This document shows positions 9,290-17,198 of a stretch of DNA of 64,000 nucleotides, one piece after another; the stretch's first letter is position 1; each line of letters begins with the position of its first letter. The DNA is from JACQGZ01 sp036004665 (GTDB taxonomy: Bacteria; Sysuimicrobiota; Sysuimicrobiia; Sysuimicrobiales; Humicultoraceae). Under the pieces are notes generated by a model. The model did not search any database and was not told the DNA's origin. It worked only from the letters and a program-made list of their open reading frames with translations. Location: assembly GCA_036004665.1 (NCBI GenBank), contig DASYRG010000003.1, forward strand, positions 16,325 through 80,324, read 5' to 3'. Position numbers and translations under genes: made by a program.

Positions 9290-10216
9290 ATGGAAAGGCT
9301 TTTCCGGCCCCACATGACGTCGGCGCCGGTGGGAACGGTGTTGCTGGCGTCGGCGCGCTATCCGGCGCGCCTGCGGCGGATCGCTGATCCCCCCGCGCTG
9401 CTGTACGTGCGCGGCGAGGTGCGGCCGGAGGAAGCCGCCGTAGCGATCGTGGGGTCCCGCCGCGCGACCGCAACGGGGCGCCTGGTCACGGAGCGGCTGG
9501 CCGCCGGCCTGGCGCAGTACGGCGTGACGGTGGTCAGCGGGTTGGCGCGCGGCATCGACGCCGTGGCGCACCATGCTGCCCTCGAGGCGGGCGGACGCAC
9601 GATCGCCGTACTCGGATGCGGCCCCGACATCGTCTACCCACCCGAGCACGGGGGACTGCTGGCGGCGATCACGCGGTCGGGATGCGTGCTCAGCGAGTTC
9701 TCCCCGGGGACGCCGCCGCTGTCCCATCACTTCCCCCGCCGCAACCGCATCATCGCGGGGCTGGCCTTGGGGGTGGTCGTCGTCGAGGGGGACGCGCGTA
9801 GCGGCGCGCTCTCCACCGCGGCGTCGGCCCTGAACGAAGGGCGCGAGGTCATGGCCACGCCCGGGAGCGTACTGAACCCCCTGACACGGGCGCCGCACGC
9901 GCTGCTGCGCCAGGGGGCGACCCTGGTGGAGTCGGCGGAAGAAGTGTTGGCGGCGGTGGGGCTGCCGGTCGACCCAGCCGGAACGGGCGACGGCCCGATG
10001 GCCGGCCCGATGGAACAACCCGAGGGGGCGGCCACGTTGGTGTGGCAGGCGCTGGGCACCGAGCCGACGCACATTGACCAGATCGTGGACGACTCGGGTC
10101 TTCCCGCCGCGGAAGTGGCGGCCCTGCTGATCGAACTGGAACTGCGGGGTCTGGTGCGGGGGCTGCCGGGGAAACACTTTATACGTGTCTGGAGAGCCCG
10201 CGAGGGCGCACGGTAA
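9290..10216 (+). CDS. dprA: DNA-processing protein DprA, without N-terminal SAM domain
   Basis: Single-strand DNA binding protein that loads RecA during natural transformation. It has 308 residues. The Rossmann-like domain shows VAIVGSRRAT, VSGLARGIDAVAHHAAL, VLGCGPDIVYPPEH, FPRRNRIIAGL and SGALSTA. A C-terminal winged-helix domain (about residues 240-305, THIDQIVDDSGLPAAEV) is present. The N-terminal SAM domain of many DprA proteins is absent: only about 25 residues precede the core. With comM immediately upstream it suggests competence potential, although no competence pilus gene is in the window. Confidence 0.95.
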   Translation: MERLFRPHMTSAPVGTVLLASARYPARLRRIADPPALLYVRGEVRPEEAAVAIVGSRRATATGRLVTERLAAGLAQYGVTVVSGLARGIDAVAHHAALEAGGRTIAVLGCGPDIVYPPEHGGLLAAITRSGCVLSEFSPGTPPLSHHFPRRNRIIAGLALGVVVVEGDARSGALSTAASALNEGREVMATPGSVLNPLTRAPHALLRQGATLVESAEEVLAAVGLPVDPAGTGDGPMAGPMEQPEGAATLVWQALGTEPTHIDQIVDDSGLPAAEVAALLIELELRGLVRGLPGKHFIRVWRAREGAR

Positions 10217-10226
10217 GGCAAAGACT

Positions 10227-12356
10227 ATGGCCAAATCACTCGTTGTCGTCGAATCGCCGACCAAGGCGCGCACGCTGCGGAAGTTCCTCACCCGCAGCTA
10301 CGACGTCGCCGCGTCCATGGGGCACGTCAAGGACCTCCCCAAGAGCCAGCTGGGGGTGGACGTGGAGGCCGACTTCTCGCCCAAGTACATCGTTATTAAA
10401 GGAAAGGGGCCGATCCTCAAGACGCTGCGGGAGGCGGCCAAGAAGGCCGAGACCATCTACATGGCCACCGACCCCGACCGGGAAGGGGAGGCCATCTCCT
10501 GGCACCTCCGGGACGCCCTGGGGAATGCCGCCTCGGACGTCAAGCGAATCGAGTTTCACGAGATCACCAAGGATGCCGTTCGCCGCGCCCTGGCCCACCC
10601 CCGCGAGATCGACCTCAAGCTGGTCAACGCGCAGCAGGCTCGGCGGATCCTCGACCGTCTGTTCGGGTACAAGCTCAGCCCGCTGCTCTGGCGCAAGGTA
10701 CGCGGCGGCCTCTCCGCGGGCCGGGTGCAGTCGGTGGCCGTGCGGCTGGTCGTCGACCGTGAGCGCGAGATCACGGCCTTTCGCCCTCAGGAATACTGGA
10801 CGATCGAAGGCACCTTCACGCCCAACGGCCCCGACGCCAGTTTCGCCGCCCGGCTCTTCAGCCGCGAGGGCGAGCGCTATGGCACCCCGTTGGACGAAAA
10901 GGTCACGGTCATTCGCGGCGAGGCCGACGCGAAGGCACTGGCGGAGGAGATCCGGCGCCACGCCTATGTGGTCGCGGAGGTCAAGCCGGGCGAGCGGCAG
11001 CGCCATCCGTCGCCGCCCTTTACGACCAGCACGTTGCAGCAAGAGGCCAACCGCAAGCTGGGTTTCAGCGCAGCGCGCACGATGCGTCTGGCCCAGCAAC
11101 TCTACGAAGGGATCGATCTGGGGAAGGAAGGCACCATCGGTCTGATCACCTATATGCGCACAGACTCGGTGCGGGTCTCCCCGGCGGCGGTCGCGGAAGC
11201 GCGTGACTACATCAAGGCCACCTACGGGACGCGCTACCTGCCGGAGTCGCCGCGGCAGTACCGCTCGCGCCGCGACGCCCAGGAGGCGCACGAGGCGATC
11301 CGGCCCACCGCGGTGGCCCGCAGCCCCGAGGCGGTGAAGGCGCACCTGCGCTGGGACCAGCACCGCGTCTACGAGTTGATCTGGAAGCGCTTTGTCGCCA
11401 GCCAGATGGCCTCGGCCCTGATGGACACCCTCTCCATGGACATCACCGGCGGTCCGTTCCTCTTCCGCGCCTCGGGGATGCGCCTGCGGTTCGACGGGTT
11501 CCTGCGCCTGTACCGCGAGACCTCCGACAACGGCGGCGACGAGAACGGGGAAGGGTGGCTGCCCGATCTCACCGAGACGCAGAACCTGCGGCTGCTGGCC
11601 GTGGACCCCAACCAGCACTTCACGCAGCCCCCGCCGCGCTACACGGAGGCGTCGCTCGTCCGGGCGCTGGAAGAGTTCGGCATCGGGCGTCCCAGCACGT
11701 ACGCGCCTACTCTCGAGACGGTGAAGACGCGCGGTTACGTACACATTGAAGAACGCCGGCTGCACCCCACCGACCTGGGCATGCTCGTCAACGACCTGCT
11801 TGTGGAGCACTTCCCCGACATCGTGGATCTGAACTTCACCGCGCAGATGGAAGAAGAACTGGACGAGATCGAAGAGGGGCGGCGCGAGTGGGTGAAGGTG
11901 GTGCGCGAGTTCTACACCCCCTTCGAGCGCGACCTGAAGGTGGCGGAGAAAAAGATCGAAGAGGTCGAGTTCCCGGAGGTCGAGATCGGCGAACTCTGCC
12001 CGCTGTCGGGCCACCCGCTGGTGCGCAAGCACGGACGCTTCGGCGAGTTTATCGCCTGCTCAGGGTTTCCGGAGTGCAAGTACACCCGGCCGGTGGGCAT
12101 CGGCGTCACCTGCCCCCTCGACGGCGGGGAAGTCGTGCAGCGTCGCAGCAAGCGCGGCCGCATCTTCTACGGCTGCGCGAACTACCCGACCTGCACCTTC
12201 GTCAGCTGGGACCGGCCCACCAACAAACGCTGCCCGCGGGACGGCGGCATCCTGGTGGAGAAGCGCGGCCGCCGCGGCAGCTACCTCAAGTGCCTGAACA
12301 AAGAGTGCGGCTACACCGAAGCTCCGCACGCCCCCGAGCCTGTCACCGCAGGCTAA
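10227..12356 (+). CDS. topA: DNA topoisomerase I
   Basis: Type IA topoisomerase that relaxes negative supercoils, 709 residues. The Toprim domain opens with SLVVVESPTKARTL and holds ATDPDREGEAISWHL. The catalytic tyrosine is in GLITYMRTDSVRVS, with FGIGRPSTYAPTLETV downstream. Three C-terminal zinc-ribbon repeats (about residues 585-700) each keep the first cysteine and the last pair, but the second cysteine of the first pair is S or D (CPLSG, CPLDG, CPRDG). I chose ATG 10227 over a GTG at 10185 that lies inside dprA, because the Toprim motif begins three residues later. Confidence 0.97.
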   Translation: MAKSLVVVESPTKARTLRKFLTRSYDVAASMGHVKDLPKSQLGVDVEADFSPKYIVIKGKGPILKTLREAAKKAETIYMATDPDREGEAISWHLRDALGNAASDVKRIEFHEITKDAVRRALAHPREIDLKLVNAQQARRILDRLFGYKLSPLLWRKVRGGLSAGRVQSVAVRLVVDREREITAFRPQEYWTIEGTFTPNGPDASFAARLFSREGERYGTPLDEKVTVIRGEADAKALAEEIRRHAYVVAEVKPGERQRHPSPPFTTSTLQQEANRKLGFSAARTMRLAQQLYEGIDLGKEGTIGLITYMRTDSVRVSPAAVAEARDYIKATYGTRYLPESPRQYRSRRDAQEAHEAIRPTAVARSPEAVKAHLRWDQHRVYELIWKRFVASQMASALMDTLSMDITGGPFLFRASGMRLRFDGFLRLYRETSDNGGDENGEGWLPDLTETQNLRLLAVDPNQHFTQPPPRYTEASLVRALEEFGIGRPSTYAPTLETVKTRGYVHIEERRLHPTDLGMLVNDLLVEHFPDIVDLNFTAQMEEELDEIEEGRREWVKVVREFYTPFERDLKVAEKKIEEVEFPEVEIGELCPLSGHPLVRKHGRFGEFIACSGFPECKYTRPVGIGVTCPLDGGEVVQRRSKRGRIFYGCANYPTCTFVSWDRPTNKRCPRDGGILVEKRGRRGSYLKCLNKECGYTEAPHAPEPVTAG

Positions 12357-12393
12357 CTGGACCGGCATCTCTGACCGGACAGAGGTGGAGTCG

Positions 12394-12414
12394 GCCTGCT
12401 CGGGTTGAGCAGGC
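12394..12414. promoter_or_regulatory. Inverted repeat overlapping the rpsB -35 region
   Basis: Perfect 8-bp inverted repeat, GCCTGCTC with a 5-base loop and GAGCAGGC. It covers the -35 hexamer of the proposed rpsB promoter. It could be an operator or the stem of a topA terminator without a T tract; the sequence does not decide. Confidence 0.45.
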
Positions 12415-12433
12415 TCCGGGGGAGTGTTATACT
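12405..12433 (+). promoter_or_regulatory. Promoter of the rpsB-tsf-pyrH-frr operon
   Basis: TTGAGC at 12405-12410, a 17-base spacer and TATACT at 12428-12433, followed by a leader of about 170 bases before rpsB. Position after the end of topA and before a ribosomal operon supports a real promoter. Confidence 0.7.
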
Positions 12434-12466
12434 CACTGCGACTGAGCGGTTTCCGCGGGAATGCAG

Positions 12467-12494
12467 GGGGGAAGGCGCGGCCTTCCCCCTCTTT
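12467..12494 (+). terminator. Terminator-like hairpin (possible attenuator) in the rpsB leader
   Basis: A 10-bp perfect stem (GGGGGAAGGC and GCCTTCCCCC) with a GCG loop, followed by TCTTT, about 30 bases after the expected transcription start. Being downstream of the promoter and upstream of the gene, it would act as an attenuator. S2 autoregulates rpsB leaders in other bacteria, but this structure is only inferred to be regulatory. Confidence 0.5.
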
Positions 12495-12606
12495 GCCGCC
12501 CGGCGGAAGCGAGAACGCACGCCGGCCCGATCGTCCGGGGGGTGTCCGCAGCGGATCCCCGGGCGAGAGGAGGGCGGCGGAGGGCAACCCGTCGAGGAGG
12601 AATGCT

Positions 12607-13434
12607 GTGCCGGTCGTCACGATGAAGCAGTTGCTGGAGGCGGGGGTGCACTTCGGCCACCAGACCCGCCGCTGGAACCCCAAGATGGCCCGCTTTATCT
12701 TCACCGAACGGAACGGCATCCACATCATTGATCTGCAGAAGTCGGTCCCCCTCATCGAGGAAGCCTACCGCTTCGTCCGCCAGACCGTGAGCGAGGGCGG
12801 CGAGATCCTCTTCGTCGGCACCAAGAAACAGGCTCAGGACGCCATCCGAGAGGAGTCCGCCCGCGCCGGGCAACCCTTCGTCAACCAGCGCTGGCTGGGC
12901 GGGATGCTCACCAACTTTCAGACCATCCGCAAGCGCATCGAGCGTCTGCGTGAGATCGAGGACATGCGCACGCGCGGCACGATGGACGTCCTCCCCAAGC
13001 GCGAGCAGTCGCGCATCGGTGAAGAGTCGGCCAAGCTGGAAAAGTTCCTCAGCGGCATCAAGGCGATGAACCGCCTGCCCGCGGCCATCTACATCGTGGA
13101 CACGCGAAAGGAGCACATCGCTATCGCGGAGGCGCGCAAGCTCCTGATCCCCGTGGTGGCGATCGTGGATACGAACTGCGACCCCGACGAGGTGGATTAT
13201 CCTATCCCCGGCAACGACGACGCCATCCGCGCCGTGCGGCTGATCACGAACCGGGTCGCCAACGCCGCCCTCGAGGGCGGTGAGGAGCGGCGCAAGCTGG
13301 AGGTGACGGAGGTCGCCGAAGAGGAAGAGGAGCCGGTGCCGGTGGGCGTGGGCGCCGAGGGCGAGAAACCCGAATCGCTCGAAGAAAGCATGGGCGAGAT
13401 CTATCCGGTCGCCCCCGTCGCGGACCAGGAGTGA
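12607..13434 (+). CDS. rpsB: 30S ribosomal protein S2
   Basis: Small-subunit protein uS2, 275 residues. The N-terminus MPVVTMKQLLEAGVHFGHQ and following TRRWNPKMARFIFTERNGIHI are diagnostic. Other conserved blocks are FVGTKKQAQDAI, NQRWLGGMLTNFQTI, LPAAIYIVDTRKEHIA and NCDPDEVDYPIPGNDDAI. A C-terminal tail of about 45 residues is strongly acidic. GTG start with GAGGAGG six bases upstream. It heads a conserved rpsB-tsf-pyrH-frr operon. Confidence 0.97.
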   Translation: MPVVTMKQLLEAGVHFGHQTRRWNPKMARFIFTERNGIHIIDLQKSVPLIEEAYRFVRQTVSEGGEILFVGTKKQAQDAIREESARAGQPFVNQRWLGGMLTNFQTIRKRIERLREIEDMRTRGTMDVLPKREQSRIGEESAKLEKFLSGIKAMNRLPAAIYIVDTRKEHIAIAEARKLLIPVVAIVDTNCDPDEVDYPIPGNDDAIRAVRLITNRVANAALEGGEERRKLEVTEVAEEEEEPVPVGVGAEGEKPESLEESMGEIYPVAPVADQE

Positions 13435-13436
13435 GC

Positions 13437-13952
13437 ATGGCGACGACGATTCCGGCCAGCCTGGTGATGGAACTGCGCGCCCGCACCGGCGCAGGCGTGA
13501 TGGACTGCCGGCGCGCGCTGTCAGAGGCGGGGGGCGACCCCGACCGCGCGGCGGCCCTGCTGCGGACCTGGGGCGTGGCCAAGGCGGAGAAGAAGGCGGG
13601 CCGCGCCGCCCGCGAGGGCCTGGTGGAATCCTACGTCCACGGCGGGGGCCGGATCGGGGTCTTGGTGGAGGTGAACTGCGAGACCGACTTCGTCGCCCGC
13701 ACCGAGGACTTCCGCCGCTTGGCCCGCGAGCTGGCGATGCAGGTAGCCGCGACGGACCCCCGTTTCGTGTCGCGCGACGAGGTGCCGGAGGAACAGCGAG
13801 ACGATCCCGATCTCGCCCAAGCGATCCTGCTGGAACAACCCTATATCCGTGACGAACGCCGCACCATCGCCGACCTGGTGACCGAGGCTGTGGCGAAGGT
13901 CGGCGAGAACATTCAGGTCCGGCGGTTCGCCCGCTTCAAAGTCGGAGAGTAA
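13437..13952 (+). CDS. tsf: Elongation factor Ts, short form
   Basis: Guanine-nucleotide exchange factor for EF-Tu. The N-terminal UBA-like domain ends in the RTGAGVMDCRRALSEAGGD motif that contacts EF-Tu, and the core shows GRIGVLVEVNCETDFVARTEDF. At 171 residues it is the short form lacking the second core subdomain found in E. coli, as in many Gram-positive-type and thermophilic bacteria. A GTG at 13431 overlaps the rpsB stop; ATG 13437 gives the usual N-terminus. Confidence 0.96.
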   Translation: MATTIPASLVMELRARTGAGVMDCRRALSEAGGDPDRAAALLRTWGVAKAEKKAGRAAREGLVESYVHGGGRIGVLVEVNCETDFVARTEDFRRLARELAMQVAATDPRFVSRDEVPEEQRDDPDLAQAILLEQPYIRDERRTIADLVTEAVAKVGENIQVRRFARFKVGE

Positions 13953-13965
13953 CGCCCCCAGGCCC

Positions 13966-14700
13966 ATGGCCGCTGCCGCATCACGCTACCGGCGGATCCT
14001 CCTCAAGCTCAGCGGAGAGGCGCTCGCCGGGAACGGAGCCGCGTCCCTCGACGCCGAGATGCTGCGTCTCGTTGCTGGCGAGGTGGCCGGCGTGACGGCC
14101 AGCGGCGTGCAGGTGGCCATCGTCGTCGGCGGCGGCAACTTCGTCCGCGGGGAGGACCTCTCTCGCCGCATCGGCATCCACGAAGTCACCGGCCACAACA
14201 TGGGCATGCTCGCCACCGTGATCAACGCGCTGGCACTGCAGGATGTCATGGAGGCGGCCGGCCTCACCACCCGGGTCCTCACGGCTGTGGAGATGCGCCA
14301 GGTCGCCGAACCGTTCATCCGGCGCCGCGCCATCCGCCACCTGGAGAAGGGCCGGGCGGTCATCTTCGCCGGGGGGACCGGCAGCCCGTACTTCACCACA
14401 GACACGGCGGCGGCGCTGCGGGCGATCGAGGTGGAGGCGGACGCCCTCCTAATGGCCAAGCGCGGCGTCGGGGGAGTCTACGACAAAGATCCGCGCCGCC
14501 ACGCCGACGCGGTCATGTTCCGCTACCTCGACTACATGGATCTGCTCAACCGCGACCTCAAGGTCATGGACGCCACCGCGGTGGCCCTCTGCAAGGACAA
14601 CAACATGGACATCATCGTCTTCGATGTCGGCGTCCCCGGCAACATCGAGCGGGCCGTCTTGGGCGAGGAAATCGGCACGCTCGTGGGGGCGAGGAGATGA
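13966..14700 (+). CDS. pyrH: Uridylate kinase (UMP kinase)
   Basis: Hexameric UMP kinase of the amino-acid kinase fold, making UDP for pyrimidine nucleotide synthesis. It has 244 residues. Motifs: RILLKLSGEALAG, VAIVVGGGNFVRG, MGMLATVINALALQD, FAGGTGSPYFTTDTAAALRA and KRGVGGVYDKDPR. The C-terminus has DNNMDIIVFDV. The stop TGA overlaps an ATG that opens the first of two duplicated micro-ORFs leading towards frr. Confidence 0.97.
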   Translation: MAAAASRYRRILLKLSGEALAGNGAASLDAEMLRLVAGEVAGVTASGVQVAIVVGGGNFVRGEDLSRRIGIHEVTGHNMGMLATVINALALQDVMEAAGLTTRVLTAVEMRQVAEPFIRRRAIRHLEKGRAVIFAGGTGSPYFTTDTAAALRAIEVEADALLMAKRGVGGVYDKDPRRHADAVMFRYLDYMDLLNRDLKVMDATAVALCKDNNMDIIVFDVGVPGNIERAVLGEEIGTLVGARR

Positions 14701-14766
14701 AGCGGTCGGCGGGGGCGGGCGGGTGGGAGGAAAGATGAAGCGGTCGGCGGGTGCGGGCGGGTGGGA
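14696..14766 (+). repeat. Tandem repeat with two coupled micro-ORFs between pyrH and frr
   Basis: Two copies of a 33-base segment with one mismatch, 38 bases apart (14696-14728 and 14734-14766). Each contains an ATG that overlaps the preceding stop as ATGA. ATG 14697 overlaps the pyrH stop and encodes MKRSAGAGGWEER. Its stop overlaps ATG 14735, which encodes MKRSAGAGGWDPQ. That stop in turn overlaps ATG 14773, which is in frame with frr. The arrangement is visible directly; that the peptides are translated is inference. Confidence 0.75.
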
Positions 14767-14850
14767 TCCACAATGAGTGGAAAGGGAGGAGGCGGCCGAA
14801 AAGCGCCCGACTCCAGGGGCCACCACGGCCACGGCGGGCCGGTGGAGGGC

Positions 14851-15408
14851 ATGTCGACGGAGGTGATCGCCGACGCGAAGGCGCGCATGGCCAGGGCGCT
14901 GGAGGCCACGCGCCATGAGTTCGGGGCCGTGCGCACGGGGCGGGCGAACCCCGCCCTGCTGGAGCAGATCCGGGTGGACTACTACGGGGTGTCGACGCCG
15001 GTGAACCAGCTGGCCACCGTCTCGGTCCCTGAGCCGCGCCTGCTGGTGATCCAGCCCTGGGACCGCAAGATGGTCAAAGATGTGGAGCGCGCCATCCTCA
15101 AGAGCGAGTTGGGGCTGGTGCCCTCCAGCGACGGCGTGGTCATCCGGCTGCCCATCCCCTCGCTGACCGAAGAGCGCCGGCGGGACCTGGTGAAGGTCGT
15201 GCGCAAGCACGCTGAGGAAGGGCGCGTAGCCGTGCGCAACGTCCGCCGGGAAGCCAAAGAGATGATCGAGGACCTTGAGAAGGACGGGGAGGTCTCCGAG
15301 GACGCCTCCCTCCGGGCGGTGGAGGAGCTCCAGCGGCTGACCGACGAGTTCATCGCCGCGGTCGACCGCGCGCTAGAGAGCAAAGAGAAGGAGATCCTGG
15401 AACTGTGA
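14851..15408 (+). CDS. frr: Ribosome recycling factor
   Basis: Factor that splits post-termination ribosomes together with EF-G. From ATG 14851 it has 185 residues, the standard length, and starts MSTEVIADAKARMARALEATRHEF. The family motif VRTGRANPALLEQIRVDYYG and the C-terminal DEFIAAVDRALESKEKEIL are present. GGTGGAGGG directly upstream is a good Shine-Dalgarno. An in-frame ATG at 14773, reached by the micro-ORF chain after pyrH, would add a 26-residue G/H/R-rich extension foreign to the family. Confidence 0.95.
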   Translation: MSTEVIADAKARMARALEATRHEFGAVRTGRANPALLEQIRVDYYGVSTPVNQLATVSVPEPRLLVIQPWDRKMVKDVERAILKSELGLVPSSDGVVIRLPIPSLTEERRRDLVKVVRKHAEEGRVAVRNVRREAKEMIEDLEKDGEVSEDASLRAVEELQRLTDEFIAAVDRALESKEKEILEL

Positions 15409-15620
15409 TCGACGTCCTCGCCCTGCCCCTGCCTGACGTGCTGGCGCTTCCGCTGGAGGAGGCGCGCCGGCTACTTGAGTCCGAGGGGATGGCGGTGCAG
15501 GTTTACGAGACCCGCCCGCCGAGAGGCGGAGAGGGGCGGGGCGCCCTGCGCGTGATCTCCCAGCGTCAGGACGGTCCGACGGCCATCCTGATGGTGACGC
15601 ACGAGCGATACGAACGATGA
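15405..15620 (+). CDS. Small PASTA-like protein
   Basis: Protein of 71 residues between frr and uppS. The GTG start overlaps the frr stop (GTGA) and the end overlaps the uppS start (ATGA), so it is almost certainly translated. The segment DVLALPLEEARRLLESEGM followed by VISQRQDG resembles one PASTA repeat (xPDVxGLxLEEAxxxLExxGL ... VxxQxP), usually a sensor of muropeptides or beta-lactams in kinases and penicillin-binding proteins. No signal peptide or membrane helix is visible, so the protein seems cytoplasmic. The PASTA resemblance is moderate. Confidence 0.7.
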   Translation: MIDVLALPLPDVLALPLEEARRLLESEGMAVQVYETRPPRGGEGRGALRVISQRQDGPTAILMVTHERYER

Positions 15621-16369
15621 AGGCCAGAGAGCGCGCGGAACCGCGGCCTCCGCTCGATCCCACCCGCATCCCACGCCACGTCGCGATCATCATGGACGGC
15701 AACGGGCGGTGGGCCCGCCAGCGTGGCTTGCCCCGGAGCGAAGGGCATCGTGCGGGGCGCGAGGCGGTGCGGCGCACGCTGGAGGCCTGCAGCGACTTCT
15801 CGATCGGCTACCTGACGTTGTACGCGTTCTCCACCGAAAACTGGCGGCGGCCTGCCGAGGAAGTCGATGACCTCCTCGTTCTCCTGCGAGAGTCGGTGGC
15901 GGCCGAGGCCGAGGAACTGCACCGGCAGGGCATCCGTCTCCACGTCTCAGGCGACCTGGAGACCCTTCCCCAGGCGGTCGCCGACGATCTGCGACGGGTC
16001 GTGGCGCGCACACGTGGGAACGATCGGCTCGTGCTGAACTGCGCGCTGAACTACGGCGGGCGCGCCGAGGTCTTGCAGGCGGTGCGCCGGGTGGCCGAGG
16101 ACGCCGCCGGGGGGCGGATCTCGCCGGAGGCTCTCGATGACGCCGCCTTCGCCCGGTACCTCTACACGGACGGTCTCCCCGATCCGGACCTGCTCATCCG
16201 CACCGGAGGCGAGCAGCGCATCAGCAACTTCCTTCTCTGGCAGATCGCCTACACGGAGCTCTACTTCTCCGAGGTCTACTGGCCGGACTTCGACGCCTCG
16301 CACATGGCCGAGGCGATTGAGGCCTTTCAGCAGCGGCGGCGGCGGTTTGGTGGTATTGATGTGGGCTGA
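15617..16369 (+). CDS. uppS: Isoprenyl transferase (undecaprenyl diphosphate synthase type)
   Basis: Cis-prenyltransferase that builds the undecaprenyl diphosphate carrier for peptidoglycan, 250 residues. Motifs: HVAIIMDGNGRWARQRGLPR with the catalytic aspartate, GHRAG, TLYAFSTENWRRP, LNYGGRAEV and LIRTGGEQRISNFLLWQ followed by AYTELYF. It is followed by cdsA, dxr, rseP and ispG, a typical envelope-lipid and isoprenoid cluster. The N-terminal 15 residues are not conserved. ATG 15617 overlaps the stop of the preceding small gene. Confidence 0.96.
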   Translation: MKARERAEPRPPLDPTRIPRHVAIIMDGNGRWARQRGLPRSEGHRAGREAVRRTLEACSDFSIGYLTLYAFSTENWRRPAEEVDDLLVLLRESVAAEAEELHRQGIRLHVSGDLETLPQAVADDLRRVVARTRGNDRLVLNCALNYGGRAEVLQAVRRVAEDAAGGRISPEALDDAAFARYLYTDGLPDPDLLIRTGGEQRISNFLLWQIAYTELYFSEVYWPDFDASHMAEAIEAFQQRRRRFGGIDVG

Positions 16370-16418
16370 GGCGAGGTCCGCTGAGGCGAGCGCGGCCGCG
16401 CCGCGGGCCCGCTCGGAG

Positions 16419-17198
16419 ATGAGCCGGCGTGTGCTCACGATCGCCGTCGGCCTGCCGCTCTTCCTCCTTCTCCTGTGGCGGGGCGGTATGCCCTGGACGC
16501 TCCTGCTCGGCCTTCTCGCCGTCGGAGGGGCGTACGAGTGGGTGCAGCTGAGCCGCGCCGCAGGCGCCCTACCGGCGCCGGCCGTGGCCCTCGGAGGGAC
16601 GGCGCTGCTCTTCGCCGCGGCGGCACGGCGCCCCGAGTTGGTGGGGCCGGCCCTCCTCGCCGTCACCGTGGCCGCGCTGCTGGTACAGCTTCTGCCCGCC
16701 TACCGGCGGCACGCACTCGCCAACGCGGGCGCCACCGTGCTGGGGGCGCTGTACCCTGCGCTCTTCGTCACCCTCGATCTGCTGCGCGCACCCTCGAGTG
16801 GGTATGCGTACACTTTGCTGGTGGTCGTGGCGGTCTGGGCGTCGGACGGTGCGGCCATGATCGGGGGGCGTTCGTTCGGCCGCCACACACTCGCCCCGGC
16901 GCTCAGCCCGAAGAAGACATGGGAGGGTGCGGTCAGCGGATTGGGGGGGGCCGTCGCCGGCGCGCTGGCCGTGGGATGGCTGCTGGACCTGCCATTGGGT
17001 GTGGCCGCGGCGGCAGGCGTCGTGGTCGCGGTCGCCGGACTGCTGGGGGACCTGGCCGAGTCGGCCCTGAAACGCTCCGCCGGCGTCAAGGACACGGGCA
17101 CGCTGCTGCCCGGCCACGGTGGGATCCTGGATCGATTCGACGCCATGCTCTTTGCCGCTCCGGCGGTGTATCTGCTTCTGCGCTGGGTGATTCCGTGA
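16419..17198 (+). CDS. cdsA: Phosphatidate cytidylyltransferase
   Basis: Integral membrane enzyme forming CDP-diacylglycerol from phosphatidate and CTP. About seven to eight hydrophobic helices in 259 residues. The family signature is LSPKKTWEGAVSG followed near the C-terminus by GDLAESALKRSAGVKD and LPGHGGILDRFDAM. ATG 16419 puts the first helix (VLTIAVGLPLFLLLLW) near the N-terminus as in homologues. An in-frame ATG at 16359, overlapping the end of uppS, would add 20 residues. The stop overlaps the dxr start (GTGA). Confidence 0.94.
   Translation: MSRRVLTIAVGLPLFLLLLWRGGMPWTLLLGLLAVGGAYEWVQLSRAAGALPAPAVALGGTALLFAAAARRPELVGPALLAVTVAALLVQLLPAYRRHALANAGATVLGALYPALFVTLDLLRAPSSGYAYTLLVVVAVWASDGAAMIGGRSFGRHTLAPALSPKKTWEGAVSGLGGAVAGALAVGWLLDLPLGVAAAAGVVVAVAGLLGDLAESALKRSAGVKDTGTLLPGHGGILDRFDAMLFAAPAVYLLLRWVIP

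Noticed and set aside
9270..9300. TTGACA near 9275 as a dprA promoter
   Set aside because: The next -10-like hexamer (TAGTCT) is only about 8 bases away, too close for a promoter.
10236..12032. Long minus-strand open frame opposite topA
   Set aside because: Shadow of the highly conserved topoisomerase; no recognisable domain.
14761..14850. Extended N-terminus of ribosome recycling factor from GTG 14761 or ATG 14773
   Set aside because: The added residues are G/H-rich and absent from the family; ATG 14851 has a strong ribosome site and gives the standard length. The ATG 14773 link is kept as part of the relay finding.
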